DNA of 64,000 nucleotides from Sternotherus odoratus (GCA_032164245.1 JAVMKO010000021.1:8314285-8378284); one strand, 5' to 3'; counted from the stretch's first letter, positions 45,606-59,110 are shown. Numbers and translations: made by a program. The notes: generated by a model not told the origin, from the letters alone.

Positions 45606-46321
45606 TTACAAATGTAGCTTTACATACAAAAAAAAACTGCATCCAAAAATAAAACAATTTAAAACTTTAGAGTCTACAAGTCCACTCAGTACAACTTCTT
45701 GTTCAGCCAATTTCTCAGACAAACAAGTTTGGTTACCAGTTGCAGGATATAAAGCTGCCCGCTTCTTATTTACAATGTCACCTGAAAGTGAGAACAGGCA
45801 TTCGCATGGCACTGTTGTAGCTGGTGTTGCAAGATATTTATGTGCCAGATGTGCTAAAGATTCATATGTCCCTTCATGCTTCAACCACCATTCCAGAGGA
45901 CACGTGTCCATGCTGATGACGTGTTCTGCTCAATAACAACCCAAAGCAGTGAAGATCGACACATGTTCATTTTCATTATCTGAGTCAGATGCCACCAGCA
46001 GAAGGTTGATTTTCTTTTTTGGTGGTTCGGGTTCTGTAGTTTCTGCATCAGAGTGTTGACTTTTAAGACTTCTGAAAACATACTTCACACCTTGCCCCTC
46101 TCAGATTTTGGATGGCACTTCAGATTCTTAAACCTTGGTTGAGTGCTGTAGCTATTCTTAGAAATCTCACATTGGTACCTTATTTGCGTTTTGTCAAATC
46201 TGCTGTGATATATATGGCAGAATGCGGGTAAAACTGAACAAGAGACATGCAGTTCTCCCGCAAGAAGTTCAGTCACAAATTTAATGAACACAGTATTTTT
46301 TAAAACGAGCATCATCAGCAT
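45606..46321 (-). pseudogene. hAT transposase remnant, C-terminal part
   Basis: The minus-strand frame at 45606-45911 encodes the hAT C-terminal dimerisation region, with CPLEWWLKHEGTYESLAHLA and ATPATTVPCECLFSLSG followed by NKKRAALYP. Upstream pieces in other frames (45881-46081 and 46085-46321) are shifted and broken. There is no zinc finger or intact catalytic core, so it cannot make an active enzyme. Confidence 0.85.
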
Positions 46322-46845
46322 GGAAGCATGTCCTCTAGAATGGTGACCGAAGCATGAAGGGGCATATGAATGTTTAGCATATCTGGCATCTAAAATATTT
46401 AATACATTTCAATTAGTATTCTATTGTTTAACAGTGTGATTAATTGCGATTTTTTTTAGTTAATTGCGTGAGTTAATTGCGATTAATTGATTGCCCTAAT
46501 AAAAAGGAACCCAGTTTCACACAACCCTGAAAAATATATAAACCTTGACAGCAAGATGATCTTTTCCATTGCGCTCCCATAGGAAGTCAAGGCTTCTATC
46601 CATTATATATACAGGGTCTTAAGAGAACTTACTACCATACGGGTAGGAAGAGAAAGTCCCCTACCCTGAAGTTACTTCATCTTAAAATAGGTAGATACAG
46701 TATCTGGGATCAGATCAGACACAAGATGGGTCAAAGATGGGTAAAAAATACAGGTTTTGGTTCACTGGCAATTTCAAAAAGTTGAAAAAATTATTGGACC
46801 AAAATAATTTTTTTAAAAAATAATCAGCAAATCCCCCCCCCCAAT

Positions 46846-47054
46846 TTATATATATATATATATATATATATAACTATATATATAACTATATATAACTATA
46901 TATATAACTATATATATATAACTATATATATATAACTATATAACTATATATATATAACTATATAACTATATATATATATATATATATATATAACTATATA
47001 TATATAGTTTGACTGGAAACTATATATATATATATATATAGTTTCCAGTCAAAC
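46846..47054. repeat. (TA)n tract with hairpin
   Basis: TATATATA with repeated TATAACTATA units, ending in arms GTTTGACTGGAAAC (47007-47020) and GTTTCCAGTCAAAC (47041-47054) around 20 bases of TA. Confidence 0.95.
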
Positions 47055-48807
47055 AAAAAGTTTAGTTATAACCAAATCAAAATGGTTCATTTCAACATTT
47101 TAAAAAACATTGAAAAGTGCTCAATTTTTAAAATAAAATTAAGTCATTTTGAAACAAAAAGTTATTTCAGACAAAAAATAATGAAATGTTTCAAAAATGC
47201 CAGAACTGGCCAATTTGATTTTTTATGAGTTTTTTTTTAAAGTTGTTTTTTTTTGGTCCACAAATTCCACAAAATCAATACATAGTTGGGAAACTTGTTG
47301 GTGTTGCCGAATCGGTATTTTAAACCAAAAAAAGTATAGGGTGAAAAGTTTTGCCCAGCTCTAACCCCTGGGAGTAGCAGCCCCGGGGATCAGTGGAGAA
47401 GGCTGCGGGTAGAGACAAACGATGCCAGATGCTGATAGAAAGGCCAGTCACGGCGAGTTTAATTTATTTTGTACAGGGTTGGTCTGAATAAAAGACAGAG
47501 GCTAATGGAACACCAGGCTCCCATCTCTCCTATCTCTCTGTCTATCTCAGGTTCTTTCACTTAGCTAAAGGGCAGGTTATACAGAGGGGGTTTCTTGCCT
47601 TAGGGACTGCACTGCCATTTCACTCTGACTGATGCAGATGGGATTAACTGTGAGCAGACACTCCCCTGCCCCTAGATAATCCCACAGGGGGTCACATCAG
47701 GCCCAGAATGGCAACTGCTGGGAGAAGGTAACACATGTTGGGGCCAATTCTGACCCCTTTCCTGTATGCACAGAGGGTGGGACCTACCTGCCATCCATTT
47801 GGGTCATGGGAAACAATTTGGGGAACCCCTGTCATGGGTAGATTCGGGCCAGAGCTGGCAGCTCTGTCGCTACATAAACCCAATGGCCTGACTGCACAAT
47901 GGAGGGGGAGTTCAGAGGCCAAAGAGGTTGCCTCCAGATGGGAGACTGAAGTGAGCTGCAGAATAGTTCTATGGCCTTTACGAGGAAGATTCCTCTGTGG
48001 CCTTGAGACTAGGGTAATCCCATCTCCTCCCCCACCAAGAGGCTCCCCTTTGCAGTGCCCGGCCACTCAGACTGGGCATTCTCCAGGAGTGGACATGCAG
48101 GCACTGCAGTGCTTCCCACGCTGGCCCAAGCATGAAATCCCACTGTAGTGTCAGCGGCTTTTCCTTTTCGTGATCTCACCTAGGACGCTCCGCTATAGGA
48201 CACCCAATGCAGCACCCGTGGCTAATAAAGTCAACTCTCAGCATTTAATCCGAGGTCAAGCTATAAAATTAGCAACCCAAAATACTCCACAAAGGTGGAT
48301 GCACTAATTAGTGCAAACCGGATTGGCCCCAGTGCAGTTCCGAACATGATGCTTTTAATAACAGCACAGAGGCTGAGAAGCTAATAATTCAGCTGATGAC
48401 TATGAGACTGCAGAGCCCAAATGTGTAATAAGCAAGACTGGCCCTATGACTTCAGTTTCACCTCCCGGGCTTGGCTTATTGTCTGATTTCTTTCCCCAGG
48501 GGGAAGGTTTCTGGGGTGTCTAGTCCCTCTGGCTAGGTGGCAGCAGGACAGTATTTCTCAACGACAACCCCAGGAATCCGGGAAGCCCCGTATTCCAGAG
48601 CCTTCCCTTCCTTACTCAGGACCCGTTGGCAAGGCAACCAGTCAAACTTGGCTTGGTGTCAGTTAAAGCATAAGAAGAGAGTGAGTAATATTTCCGAAGT
48701 GATTTGGCTGAGGTGAACCCAGCAGCAGGGGAGGTCACAAACAGCAGGGAATCTTCTAATCTGCTTAGTATCGTAAATAAACATCCATGGCCACTTTAAG
48801 ACTTCAA

Positions 48808-48955
48808 GAATCAGAGAGGTAGCCGTGTTAGTCTGGAATAGCAGAGGTAACGAAGTCCTTCCACTTCATGCATCCGATGAAGTGGGTATTAGTCCACAAA
48901 AGCTTGTGCTTCAATACTTTAGTTAGTCTTTAAGGTGCCACAGGATTCTTTGTCA
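48808..48955 (+). repeat. Dispersed SINE-like repeat
   Basis: GAGAGGTAGCCGTGTTAGTC, GAAGTGGGTATTAGTCCAC, TTAGTCTTTAAGGTGCCAC. It is the same family as 15657-15934 but without the inverted half. Confidence 0.8.
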
Positions 48956-50129
48956 GTAAAAGAGCGATAATCAAACATGATATACCAGCTATTTCCAAGA
49001 TTAAAAATTAGCAAAAATACCCACCCACCTCATCACAAAGCAGGAAACAAAAGCATAAAGACAATATTACCCCAAACCCACTCCAGGAGGGACCCCCTGA
49101 GAACAATGGAAAGAGCTGGGAGGAGTGTTGCAGATGTCCAGGCTGAGCCTGGTTAGGTTGTGTGTGGTCCTTGTTGCATTATGAGACTTGCATAAACACC
49201 GAATCCTTTGTTCCAGGCTGAATAGGAAAGTTAGCCCCAAATTAGTACTAATGTGAGGTCATTTAACCCTTACAGGAGGTCTATGGATGAAATCATAATA
49301 GAAGCAGGCAGGAGTAGGGATAGGCCAATCATGGACCCCGCAGAGGTTTTGTCCGACACTGACAAAGTGCACTATTATCACACTTGGGCAGAGGTCAACA
49401 ATGTCAATGCTCCAAGTGCAGTTGACAGCAAACATCCCCCTGCTGGGCTGATTATTTCTTGAACAGGTGCTGCTCACAAATCCCTCCTGCAATGGCTGGA
49501 GATTTCACTCATTATTCCCCCCCACACCCGATGGTCAGAATTAGAGGTGAACTGGAGCTGAATGGCACTGTGGGGTCTATCAATCCAGAGTATTCACTGC
49601 TATAATGGTTGCGTGATCTAGGCGGCTCTCTCTGCAATTTCTTTGTCCTGCCCTTGAAACAGGATCCGTTCTTTAATTGCCATTGAAAAGGATTGTGTGT
49701 GGTTTGCTCTGGGCATGTAGAAACCTGTGACAAGTGGAAGCTCCCATAGGCACAATATAGACACCAGGCTGATCTCTTTTCTTGGCAGGGTCTGGTTTGG
49801 GGGGGAATCCCAAGTCTGCCTTGATCCTGGTTCACTGTAGTCCATGGCACCCGAAAGCAGGCTGCTGAAGCAAGACATGGAGCCCAGCCGGGGAGGGTTG
49901 ATTGGGATGGATGATATGATACAGTGGCAGTTGTATGGCAAGGCTGTGATGACATATTGCGTAATATCACCTTTGGACCCCCGTGCAGTTCTAGCCTTGC
50001 ATTCTGGGGCCCCGTGAAAGGGGCTTACTATTAATCCTGCCTGAGCAAAGCAAGCGATCCCACTCACCAGCATTGCTCTGCTCGTGACAGTAGCATTTTG
50101 AGAGGGTAACAGAGATCAGAGCTGTGCTA

Positions 50130-50290
50130 GGTGCTTGCAGTCTAACCAGCACAATTATCCCCACTTTACAGGGGGAGAAACAAACCTTGGAGAAGGTGAT
50201 TAATTTGCCGAGGTTGACACAGTGAATCAGTGGCAGGGCTAGGAATCAAACCCAGCTCTCCTGAGTCCTAGTCCACTCCCTTAGCCACAG
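50130..50290 (-). repeat. MIR-type SINE fragment
   Basis: ATTATCCCCACTTTACAGGG, GAATCAGTGGCAGGGCTAGG and CTCTCCTGAGTCCTAGTCC. Confidence 0.75.
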
Positions 50291-51149
50291 GGAGCCGAGA
50301 CTAGGATTCATCTGCCTTATGATCTGGTATTTGCATCTCCACATCCCATTATTATGTATTCAAAAGCCACCTACGCTGGGCTGGCCTGTTTATCTGAATC
50401 AGCCCCACAGAGAACGGAGCCACAAGCAGGCGCGTGGAGTGATTCTATCCAGCCTGGGAATGAGGAGCCGAGCTCTCGCTGACACATCATACCCCAGCTA
50501 TTCATGTCGCTCTAGGCCAGGGGCAGCACATTCATTGCAGCTGGTTAGTCACTTCCCTTTTCTCTGCTCAGCTCACTTGGCTGAGTGGTTGGACTGAGGG
50601 ATGGAAGAACTGATTCAGACAGAACCCGGAACCCTTCACCCAAAACCCAATGCAGAGCTTTTCCCAAGGGGTGGGAAAAGTCTTACTTCCACCCAAATCA
50701 CCACTCTCTCACCCATACCCCTCTGGTATTTGCCATCTTCTGGCTGGGACTTGGCGCATCAATACAGAACAGTGAAAGGGGCTATTCTGGCAGGACCAGC
50801 CCCTTTAGTAAATCATACCGCAGCGCTCCACAGTCACATCTGGAAAATGGGAGAGGAGAAGGAGGTTGCCTCAGAATGTTTTTGAGATTTTATCAAAAGA
50901 GCCAAACCCTGAACATTTTTTGGTTCCAAACTGGTGAAAACTTTTAAGACCTTCTGGGCGGGTTTATTGCTTTTCTGACAAAAAAAAAGATAATGTTCAA
51001 AATTGTCCAAGTAAAGCAGACACGTCCAGCAAATATTTTCATTTTATCAAACCCCTCCCCAAAAAAAGAGGTGATGGAAAATTTCCATCAGCCCTAGTAT
51101 GAAACACAAGAGGCTGGATTCCGCTCTCAGGTCTGGAGCAACACCATTG

Positions 51150-51420
51150 ACTTCAGCTCAGGGCTTTTCTACACTAAAAATGCTACAACAGCAGAAGCTG
51201 GGAATGAGCAACAGGGGATGTATCATTTGATGATTCCCTGTTCTGTTCATTCCCTCCGGGGCACCTGGCATTGGCCACTGTCGGAAGACAGGATACTGGG
51301 CTAGATGGACCTTTGGTCTGACCCAGTAAGGCCGTTCTTCAGTGTAGACACTGCCTATTCTGACAAGAGGAGTTCTCCCGTTGGCATAGAAATTCACCTC
51401 CCTGAGCGGTGGTAACTAGG
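51150..51420. repeat. MITE with CR1 fragment nested inside
   Basis: GGGCTTTTCTACACTAAAAA resumes as CAGTGTAGACACTGCC after about 51345. Between them, 51205-51345 in reverse is the CR1-related sequence with CACCTGGCATTGGCCACTG and CTTTGGTCTGACCC. Confidence 0.65.
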
Positions 51421-53839
51421 TTGGTGGAAGAATTCTTCCTTTCTGCATGGGGAGTGAGGCAGCTTAACAACGCCACTCAGGGGTGTGAATTTTTCACACC
51501 CCCTGAGCCACAGTTAAACTGATCTTATTTTCTAGCGAAGACCAGGCCTCGGTTACACTGGAGTATAGCTGCTGGCTGTTCCTCTATTCTCCCCACATGG
51601 GGTATCTGGGCCACAGCATCCACACAGTCATGGGTCCCTGGAAGCATTTCCTGCCTCCTTCTGCAGCTGCTTCCTTCCTGCCCCGCCTCACCTTGGAGGT
51701 TAATTACTGTTGAAGGCCTCAAATTGGGAATGAATTTCACACATATTAATTGGAGGCCAAATAAATGATCCCACGTAGTTGATCAATTAAATACCTCATT
51801 GATCCTGCTTCTGAAAGAGGCAGGGATCCGTAAAGGAAAAGCCACTTGCAGTCTCACTCCTGGGCAATGTGAACAGATTTCACAATAGCATCTCTCCCTC
51901 TTTATCTCCAAGCCTCATCCCATCCATTCTCTATGATTACCGGGTACAGCACAAAGCAGGGCAGATTCAACCAACGAACAAACGTTAACATTTCCGAGGC
52001 CGCATCCTCAGCTAGTACAAATTCTGCAGAGTCAGTGGAACAATGGACATTTACACTAGCTGGGGATCTGGCCATGGGTCCATTTCATGAGAACCTGATC
52101 TAAAAGGCAGGATGGTTGTGATTTAATTATACACCTTCGCCCTGCCCTTTAAAAATGAATCTGGCGAAAGACAAACTATGGAGTACAAACATCCTATCGG
52201 GTGGGTGAGTAAACATTTGGGGCAATTTTGCAACCGTTAATGATGGCACCAGAGAGTCTGAACCTCTGGCTGTTTTGTAGGTCACTCTGACCACACCAAC
52301 ACAATTGGGGTATCTATGCAGAAGATGCAAATTATCTAAATTGGTTTAACAAGAATAATTACTTTCCTCTCCGTAGCTGCTGGTAAAGAAGCATCACCAT
52401 TCCCAAGCTCAGCCTGGAATTCACTCCGTCGGCCCAGCGCACATGTACAATAGTGGCCATCAAAGAGAAATTAACTGATCATATACCTACCATGCTGCTG
52501 TTGACTTTACTCAAGTACTTCCTATACTTAGAATGGGAAACATCTCAAATATGCTGTAGAGTCAATTACCACAACATACTACATATTGATTTTTTCTAGT
52601 GGGAACGCAATCATTACCCAGCCAGCAAACTTGATTCTGGTCTTGCTCAAACCAGTTTTAAATTGGTGTAACTCCACTGACTTCGCTGGAGTGAATCTTA
52701 ATTTATAGCAGGTAAAAGTGCCAGGAGAATTAGACCCAACCACTTTCAATGGAAGGTTTAAAAGAAAAGTCGACCTATTTAAGAGCCTTCATTTGCTCAT
52801 GCTAATGTATGTCTGTGCATGCAAACAGGTAACTGTGCACCTACTAGCCAATTTGTATGTATAACTGCAGGGTTTCAGGCACAATGATGGTGAATGCTTT
52901 TTTGAAGATGCACCCATTACAATCTTCTTTGGAAAACTAGCAGATCTCTTATTTCTTGCCAGAACCCAATTGTTAAACTCAAGGAAAATATATAAATGGA
53001 GGACAAGTGACTTTTGTCCCACAATTGGGCAAGGAAAACAAAAGACTGACAATTCCTTATGGGTTATTGAGAATGTGGATATGGCTTAGCTGACTGGGGA
53101 ATAAAAGCCAGAAAACTTTAGAACTAAATCTGGTTTTGTTCCAAGAAACTGAAGGGGGATGGGGGTCTGCAGTTCCCATGCTGTTTATTAAAACAATCAA
53201 TATAGCAGAAGAGGAAGAACTCCACAGACACACAGTCAAATTCAAGTAACATGTCCAAGGAGTCTTTGCTGAATTTGCAGTACTGGCCCAGTTCTAGCTA
53301 TCTAGATATTTACATTTCTCCCCATCATTGTAGCATCTGAGTACTTCATAAACCTGAACCTAGTTCTAAGAATGAGCTGGAATTCACCCCAAGCTGTTTT
53401 GTTTCATTTAATAATACTTAGCATTGTCACAGCATTCTACACATTCAACCAGCTGTGCAGCTCAGATGAACTTTTAGGTTTTAGGGGCTTCCCCCAGCTT
53501 GAAGGCACCTTCCTGAGTCCAACACATCTTTAGGAGAATGGAATGACTATTTATATAGTGCCGGAAGGGTGCACAGTGCTTTGTAATGGGAAGAAGGGGT
53601 CAAGCAAGAAACAACATCCCTGCCCCAGAAAGCTTCAGACCTAAAAGGCACAAGCAGGGGCCACAAAACCAGCCTGGAGCGATTGATTGTCACTGCAGCA
53701 GAAGTGAGTCACAGAAAAAGATGGTCTCCTTTTCGAAGAGGTTTTTGGATGGAAGCTGGGGAGAGAGCACTTTGCCTTTATGAGCTGGAACAGACAAAGG
53801 CGTGAGCTGGTGAAAGAGCAAAAAAGGAGAGGCTGGTAC

Positions 53840-54086
53840 CAGGGGTGGCTCTATGATTTTTGCTGCCCCAAGCGCGGCAGTGAGGCGGTCTTCGGTGGCA
53901 CACTTGTGGGAGGTCCGCTGGTACCGCACATTCGGTGGTGTTTCTGCAGAAGCCTGCCAGTCCTGCGGCTTCAGCTCACCCGCTGCCAAAATGCTGCCGA
54001 ATCCGCAGGACCGACATGCCGCCGAAGGACGCCTCACTTACCGCCCCAGACACGCGCTTGCTGCGCTAGTGCCTGGATCCACCCTG
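53840..54086. mobile_element. hAT-type MITE with perfect 8-bp target duplication
   Basis: It begins CAGGGGTGGCTC and ends GGATCCACCCTG, with GCTGGTAC on both sides (53832-53839 and 54087-54094). The GC-rich interior yields long open frames on both strands that are not genes. Confidence 0.88.
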
Positions 54087-54094
54087 GCTGGTAC

Positions 54095-56636
54095 AGTGAG
54101 ATGGATAGATGCAAACACTGGAAGTGGCAGGAAATGTTGGTGGGACTGGAATTCTGGAGAGCGTTTGCAAGGAGACATTTGAAAGAAGAATGAACATGAA
54201 TAAGAAAAAGGGGGATCCCTGGCAGGGCCGCGACAAAGGGATTTGGGACACACTGAAGAAGACAAGGAAAGGCTGGTGGCACAGAAAACCTTTGTGCCTT
54301 TGAAAACCCTCCCCCTTAATCTAAAGTTTTCATGGGGTAAGAATGGACTAAGAGGGGATAATAAACATCAACCCTTATTGCAAACAGCATCTCCATAGCT
54401 CAGATTAAATGCTCCAGCACCTCAGGGTCTAAATGCATCTGTTGATCTCAGAGATTGTATGTAGGGCAGCTAGCTACACCCTTTGTCATTAAACTTCCTC
54501 CTTTCCCCATCTGATCATGTAAATGAAGGTTGCGAATGAGAGTTACCAGGACACCACATCTGAGCTGAGAGTCTTGGGACAGACTGGGGCTGATTTGCTT
54601 ACAGGTTCTCAGTTTGCTCCCCAAATGGCATATAAGGGCCCCTGTCCCATCTGTGGAGCTCGATGACATTGAAAAGGTAGCACAAGGATATTTTTATTTG
54701 AGCTTCTGGTGGTAAATACAGAGGGCCGGATTCTACATCTGAGGACCTGGCCCTGATGGTTCAGGTTTCAGCTGCAGCCAGACCTTGCGAAGCCGAAAAT
54801 CGATACACTCAGACATTTATTTTTCAAATTGCTCAAATTTTTCGTGGAATCTGAACCAAAGTTCGGTTCTGGTTTGGTCTGAGTTTCTGGTGCTGCTTCA
54901 TCTCGGCCCCAATCTTCCCCAGGTTCCTGCCCACCGTGACAGGCAGAGCCAATGCCGCAGATGGGGCAGGCTCCCTGCAACTGCAGCACATTGGAGCGCC
55001 GGGACACGCCTGCCCTATAGATTAGCCCAGTGGCTGTGCTCTAGGCCAAGCCCTCCCTACACCCCTACCAACAGAGCCTGGGGCAAAATGACTTCTTGAC
55101 CTGCTATCTGACCATCAGTGTAACCCTGGGCTTGGAGCAAGAACCAGCCCAGTTAACCATCTAATCCCATTTATAGCCAAGAGTGAGACATGCATGGCCC
55201 GCTGCCCCCAGGCTGTAGGACAAGGCCCCGGGGACGGAAAGGGGGAGCAAAGCAGAGAAATACGAAGGGGTGGTGGGGACACGACAGCCTTTGGCTGCTG
55301 ACCAGGTTTCAGGGCCTGCTTCTCCCTGTATGCTGGGAAAAGACAAAGCTGGGGAGCTGATTTCACCAAGTTCCCTCCAGGTTCCTTTTCCTCTGACCTG
55401 GTCCCTGCTTTCCCTGCAGGGCTGGGGGTTAATAAGTAGATCCTCATTCACTAACCTAGCCTTCCTCATTCTCCACTCTGCAGAGCCAGCAATCTCCTCC
55501 AGTCCATCGCTGGCAGTGCCAGGAGAAAGAAAAGCATTAAATAAAAGAAACCTTGAATCAGTCCATAGACCTGTTTCTAACAGACAATGCCTTTCCTAGC
55601 ATGATCAGTCTGAGCTCCGGTGGCTCTTATTCCACAGCTGCTCTCAGAATAATGACATTGTTGCAGGATTCCCAAGGTAGCTAAAGGTACCCTCCACTCC
55701 AGTAAACACAAGCATCTTCCAGTCCTCCTTCCTTAAATGCTGAACCTCTCTTCCCCCCAGTGCTGCTCTCTTGCAGACTCAGTGTTCTGCGTTGCTATTA
55801 CAGTGGGATCTCATGTCCTTGGGAGTCATATCTTTGTCACGGTCCCAGAAGCAGCAATAATCAGGGACCAATGCAGTCAGCTCCACTTCTCAACTTCAGT
55901 TCCTACCTCCAGCCACACAAATGCAGGGAGGCCAGGAGGCAGCTGGGAATCAAATCACTAGATACCTTCACGTTTAGTTACATCTCACAATATCACCTTC
56001 CCTGAGGGGCAGGTTACGCCACAAAAGCACCCACTACGGGGTATCTTAGCATCTAGGGAAAGAAGGCACAAAACGTGCCTAGATGGATGGCAATTCCCAT
56101 CTTCCTGACAGAGCACCCACCTCATGGTACTTGCTGGAGTGTGGCATATAGGTGTGTGAAGTGTGTGTGTGGGGCATGAGTTTTTAGCCCTCGTGGTTGT
56201 GGGGAAAATTTGAAAATGTGACCCAAGTGCACCCAAAAGACTCAGGAACCATAAAGGCAAAAATAAAATAAAATAAAATAAAATAAAATAAAATAAAATA
56301 AGAGAACCTGTATTTTTGTTGTTGTTATTGTATTTTGTTGTTGTTGTTTTGTCTAAGGATATGGATGGGAGCAGGATAGATGTTTCTAGCCCTTGTGGTA
56401 GGAAGGCAAAAACTTGAGATTCTCCTTGTTTTTAAGCCAATCTCATGAGTTTTGGGGACTTGACTCCTGATGGGGCTGGCCACACTGGAGTGGGATTGAG
56501 GCTCAAATACAACAAAGATGGTCCTAGACAGAGCGAGATTTCCCTGGCACGTGGCGAGATGGACTCGAGTGAGGTCAGCAGGGTTATGAAGGCCATGGAT
56601 GGTGAAAACAGAGTGGCTGTTCTCTTTTCCTGGGAT
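54095..56636. other. Intergenic stretch
   Basis: It carries the AAAAT microsatellite near its right end and a fragment of the ATCATGAGA repeat. Open frames at 54785-55599 show no known domain. Confidence 0.5.
56260..56301. repeat. (AAAAT)n microsatellite
   Basis: About eight uninterrupted pentanucleotide units, followed by a GTT-rich stretch at 56315-56350. Confidence 0.95.
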
Positions 56637-56758
56637 TAGGGTGACCAGACAGCCAGGGTGAAAAATCAGGACCGGGGGTGGGAAGTAATAGGAGCCTATA
56701 TGAAAAAGACCCCCAAATCAGGACTGTACCTATATAATCGGGACATCTGGTCACCCTA
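56637..56758 (+). mobile_element. TAGGGTGACCAGA hAT MITE, copy C
   Basis: The ends TAGGGTGACCAGA and TCTGGTCACCCTA are bounded by CCTGGGAT (56629-56636) and CCTGAGAT (56759-56766), an 8-bp duplication with one mismatch. Confidence 0.9.
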
Positions 56759-58034
56759 CCTGAGATGGCTTGGACACAAGCCAAACAAGTGGCTGCTTTG
56801 GGCTGCACTCTTCAGGGGAGGCTTTTTCTTCCACCCCAGTTGTCTCCCTCTCTGGCAATGTGTCTGGTGTGGGGGGAAGTAATTCAGTACTAGACACACC
56901 CACCCTTTTCAACGAGGGGATTGCAATGGGATGATTCAAGCGACTTTCTCCCTTTTCCTGGCAGCAAAGGGTCCCCTCTCCTGCTTAGAACCCCTGCAAA
57001 TTCTAAGGCCACCCCCAAAACGCAAGCTTAAACCTGACTCCAGTGAGTCAGCGGGAGAAGAGTGGGTCTCTGCGCCTTGCAGAGCCAGGCCTGTTGAGAA
57101 CAAGGGGGCACGGAGTGAATTTAAAGGGCAGCGCCTGCACCACGCAGAGAAGGAAACACCGGCATGCCCAGCACATAACCAAACTGGGGAATTCACAGCC
57201 GCAGGAGTGTCACAAAGGCAAACAACGTGGTTGGGTTTTAAAATGGGCTGGAAATTTTTATGACCACAAACAACATTTGCAGCTATATACGCTGGGAAAA
57301 TAGGGGTAATGAAAGCTCTTGCTTCAGGGCATGAGCGGATGGGCCCCCGGGGATGAGGAAGGAATTTTTCTCCCGTGCACAGCGTTGCTCAAGAGGCTGT
57401 GTGCATGCTGAAAGGGTTTCACCTTCCCCAGCAATGCCAAGTATTGGCCACCGATGGAAGAAAGATATTGGACCAGATGAGTCATCAGCCTGACCTGGTG
57501 GGTAAATCCAAGAATAACTCAACTGGGTCAGTGTAGTTGCAGTGGCGGGTATAGAAGGGGCATGATAGGAAAATCGGGTCCTGTGTTTCTCTAAGGGATT
57601 TGCAGTAAAGTCTTGCAAGAATTTGAGATAAATGAGAAGTTCAGATCAGAAGCAGGAAAAAAAAAGATTAAGCCACAAAATTTTGACCCTGAATTGGATC
57701 AGTGTTCAAGGGCATTTAATTCAGAGGCTGATTGATTCAGCTCTAGACCTGGATTTAGATTCCAAACCCATTCCAAGTGCAGGGAACGGTAGATGGGATT
57801 TGGCTTTGGCTTTGACCCGTGACCAATCTATCCAAGTAAAAACCCTATGGAAACCCACTAAGACGTTGGGCTAATCTTTGAAGTTTGCTGGAACTGGGCA
57901 AAAAAAAGATCACAGTGCAAAATTCTTGATGGCTTCCGTGCTCTTTCATCATCTTAGTGATGCTACTGTCACCAGGCGTCCGGAAATGTCATCAGGGGTT
58001 TTCAAAGGAATCTAGCGGAGTCAGGTGCCCGGCC

Positions 58035-58235
58035 TAGCCGATGGATCACTAGACTGGAACTCAGGCAATTCGTGACTGACGCTGGTCTGCTGTGTGATCT
58101 TGGGCAAGTCATGTCATCACTCTGGTCCTCTGTTTGCCCATCTGTAAAATGGGAATGATACTGACATCCCGTTGTAAAGTGCTTTGAAGTCTATGGCCAA
58201 AAAGTGCTAAATAAGAGCTCGGAATTATTATTAGT
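58035..58235 (+). repeat. MIR-type SINE, near full length
   Basis: GATCACTAGACTGGAACTC, GTGTGATCTTGGGCAAGTCA, CATCTGTAAAATGGGAATG, then a GTGCTAAATAAGAGCTCGG tail with ATTATTATTAG. Confidence 0.85.
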
Positions 58236-58574
58236 ACAAATCCCACTGAATCCCCAGCTCCCTTCAGGCTCTTCAGAAAATCCCGGACTTCAGTTCTACC
58301 TGCTGGTGACTGAGCAGCTGCTCTTAAAACTAATTGGATGGACTAGAAATAAGGTCAAGGAAGAGCAAATACATCACACTCACCCCAGCCTTTTGTTAGT
58401 CAGCAATAATCAGTAGCTGAGTGTGGGGAACACTCGAGATGTAAGAAATACCTTCACCCAGCCCAGTGACTGAGGCTGTGGAGGGAAACATTTGGTTTTA
58501 TTTGCTGCTAATCCTTTTGAGATGGGAATTTGTAATAATACTAATCATCATCATAAATCCCAGCTCTTTTCATC

Positions 58575-58670
58575 CATGGACTTCAAAGTGCTTTGCCAAG
58601 GAGATCAGTATCATTATTCCCATTTTACAGATGGGGAAACTGAGGCAGGTGACACATGCTTGCACAATGA
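58575..58670 (-). repeat. MIR-type SINE fragment
   Basis: TCAAAGTGCTTTGCCAAGG and CATTTTACAGATGGGGAAAC. Confidence 0.75.
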
Positions 58671-58984
58671 GAAGATGGTGCTGTCATGTTAATGTGAACA
58701 GCGATGTGCTTTAATGGGAATCATAACACTGAGCCAGGGTGACATGAGGCTGAATTCAGTAATGTTCTGGAGATAAACTGAGTTCCTCTGGTGTAAAGGT
58801 GCTGAAGAAGGGCAAAGTCTTCTTTTATTTCTTTCTTTCTCAGAGCACAGTAACATTTGGTGCATTATTGTTTTGCAATGGCAGCATTGCTACAATTAAC
58901 CAGCACCACCATTGTGCTGCTCTGGATAGAGCAGAGGATTGAGATTCAGGACTTCTAGTTTCTATTCCCAGCACTGAGAGGAAG

Positions 58985-59110
58985 TGGGGTCTATAAGTCA
59001 AGGCAGTGGGCTTGACTGTCAGGACTCTCCGCTCTGCTACTGACTCACTGGGTGATCTTGGGCAAGTCACTTTGCCTCACTCTGCCTCAGTTTCTGCATC
59101 ATGAGAATGA
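58985..59110 (+). repeat. MIR-type SINE fragment
   Basis: GTGATCTTGGGCAAGTCACT and CACTCTGCCTCAGTTTC. Confidence 0.75.

Larger units (their letters stand above)
44859..46498 (-). mobile_element. hAT transposon, decayed, carrying a nested Helitron
   Basis: Perfect 8-bp duplications ATAAAAAG flank it (44851-44858 and 46499-46506). The left end TAGGGCTGTCAAGCGATTAA and the right end ...TTGCCCTA form eroded inverted repeats. Transposase remnants are on the minus strand. Removing the Helitron at 45027-45506 leaves about 1.16 kb, so the element is also internally deleted. Confidence 0.9.
46507..53839. other. Intergenic, repeat-rich
   Basis: It holds the TA tract, a SINE-like copy at 48808, a MIR fragment at 50130 and a CR1 fragment inside another element at 51150-51400. 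The open frames at 47692-48148 and 49512-50073 lie on opposite strands without motifs. No exon is supported. Confidence 0.55.

Noticed and set aside
49253..49462. Plus-strand 69-residue frame with charged N-terminal half
   Set aside because: No similarity recognised, no splice or promoter context.
53690..54303. Overlapping frames of 109-137 residues on both strands
   Set aside because: They span the GC-rich hAT MITE at 53840-54086 and its flanks; no conserved motif.
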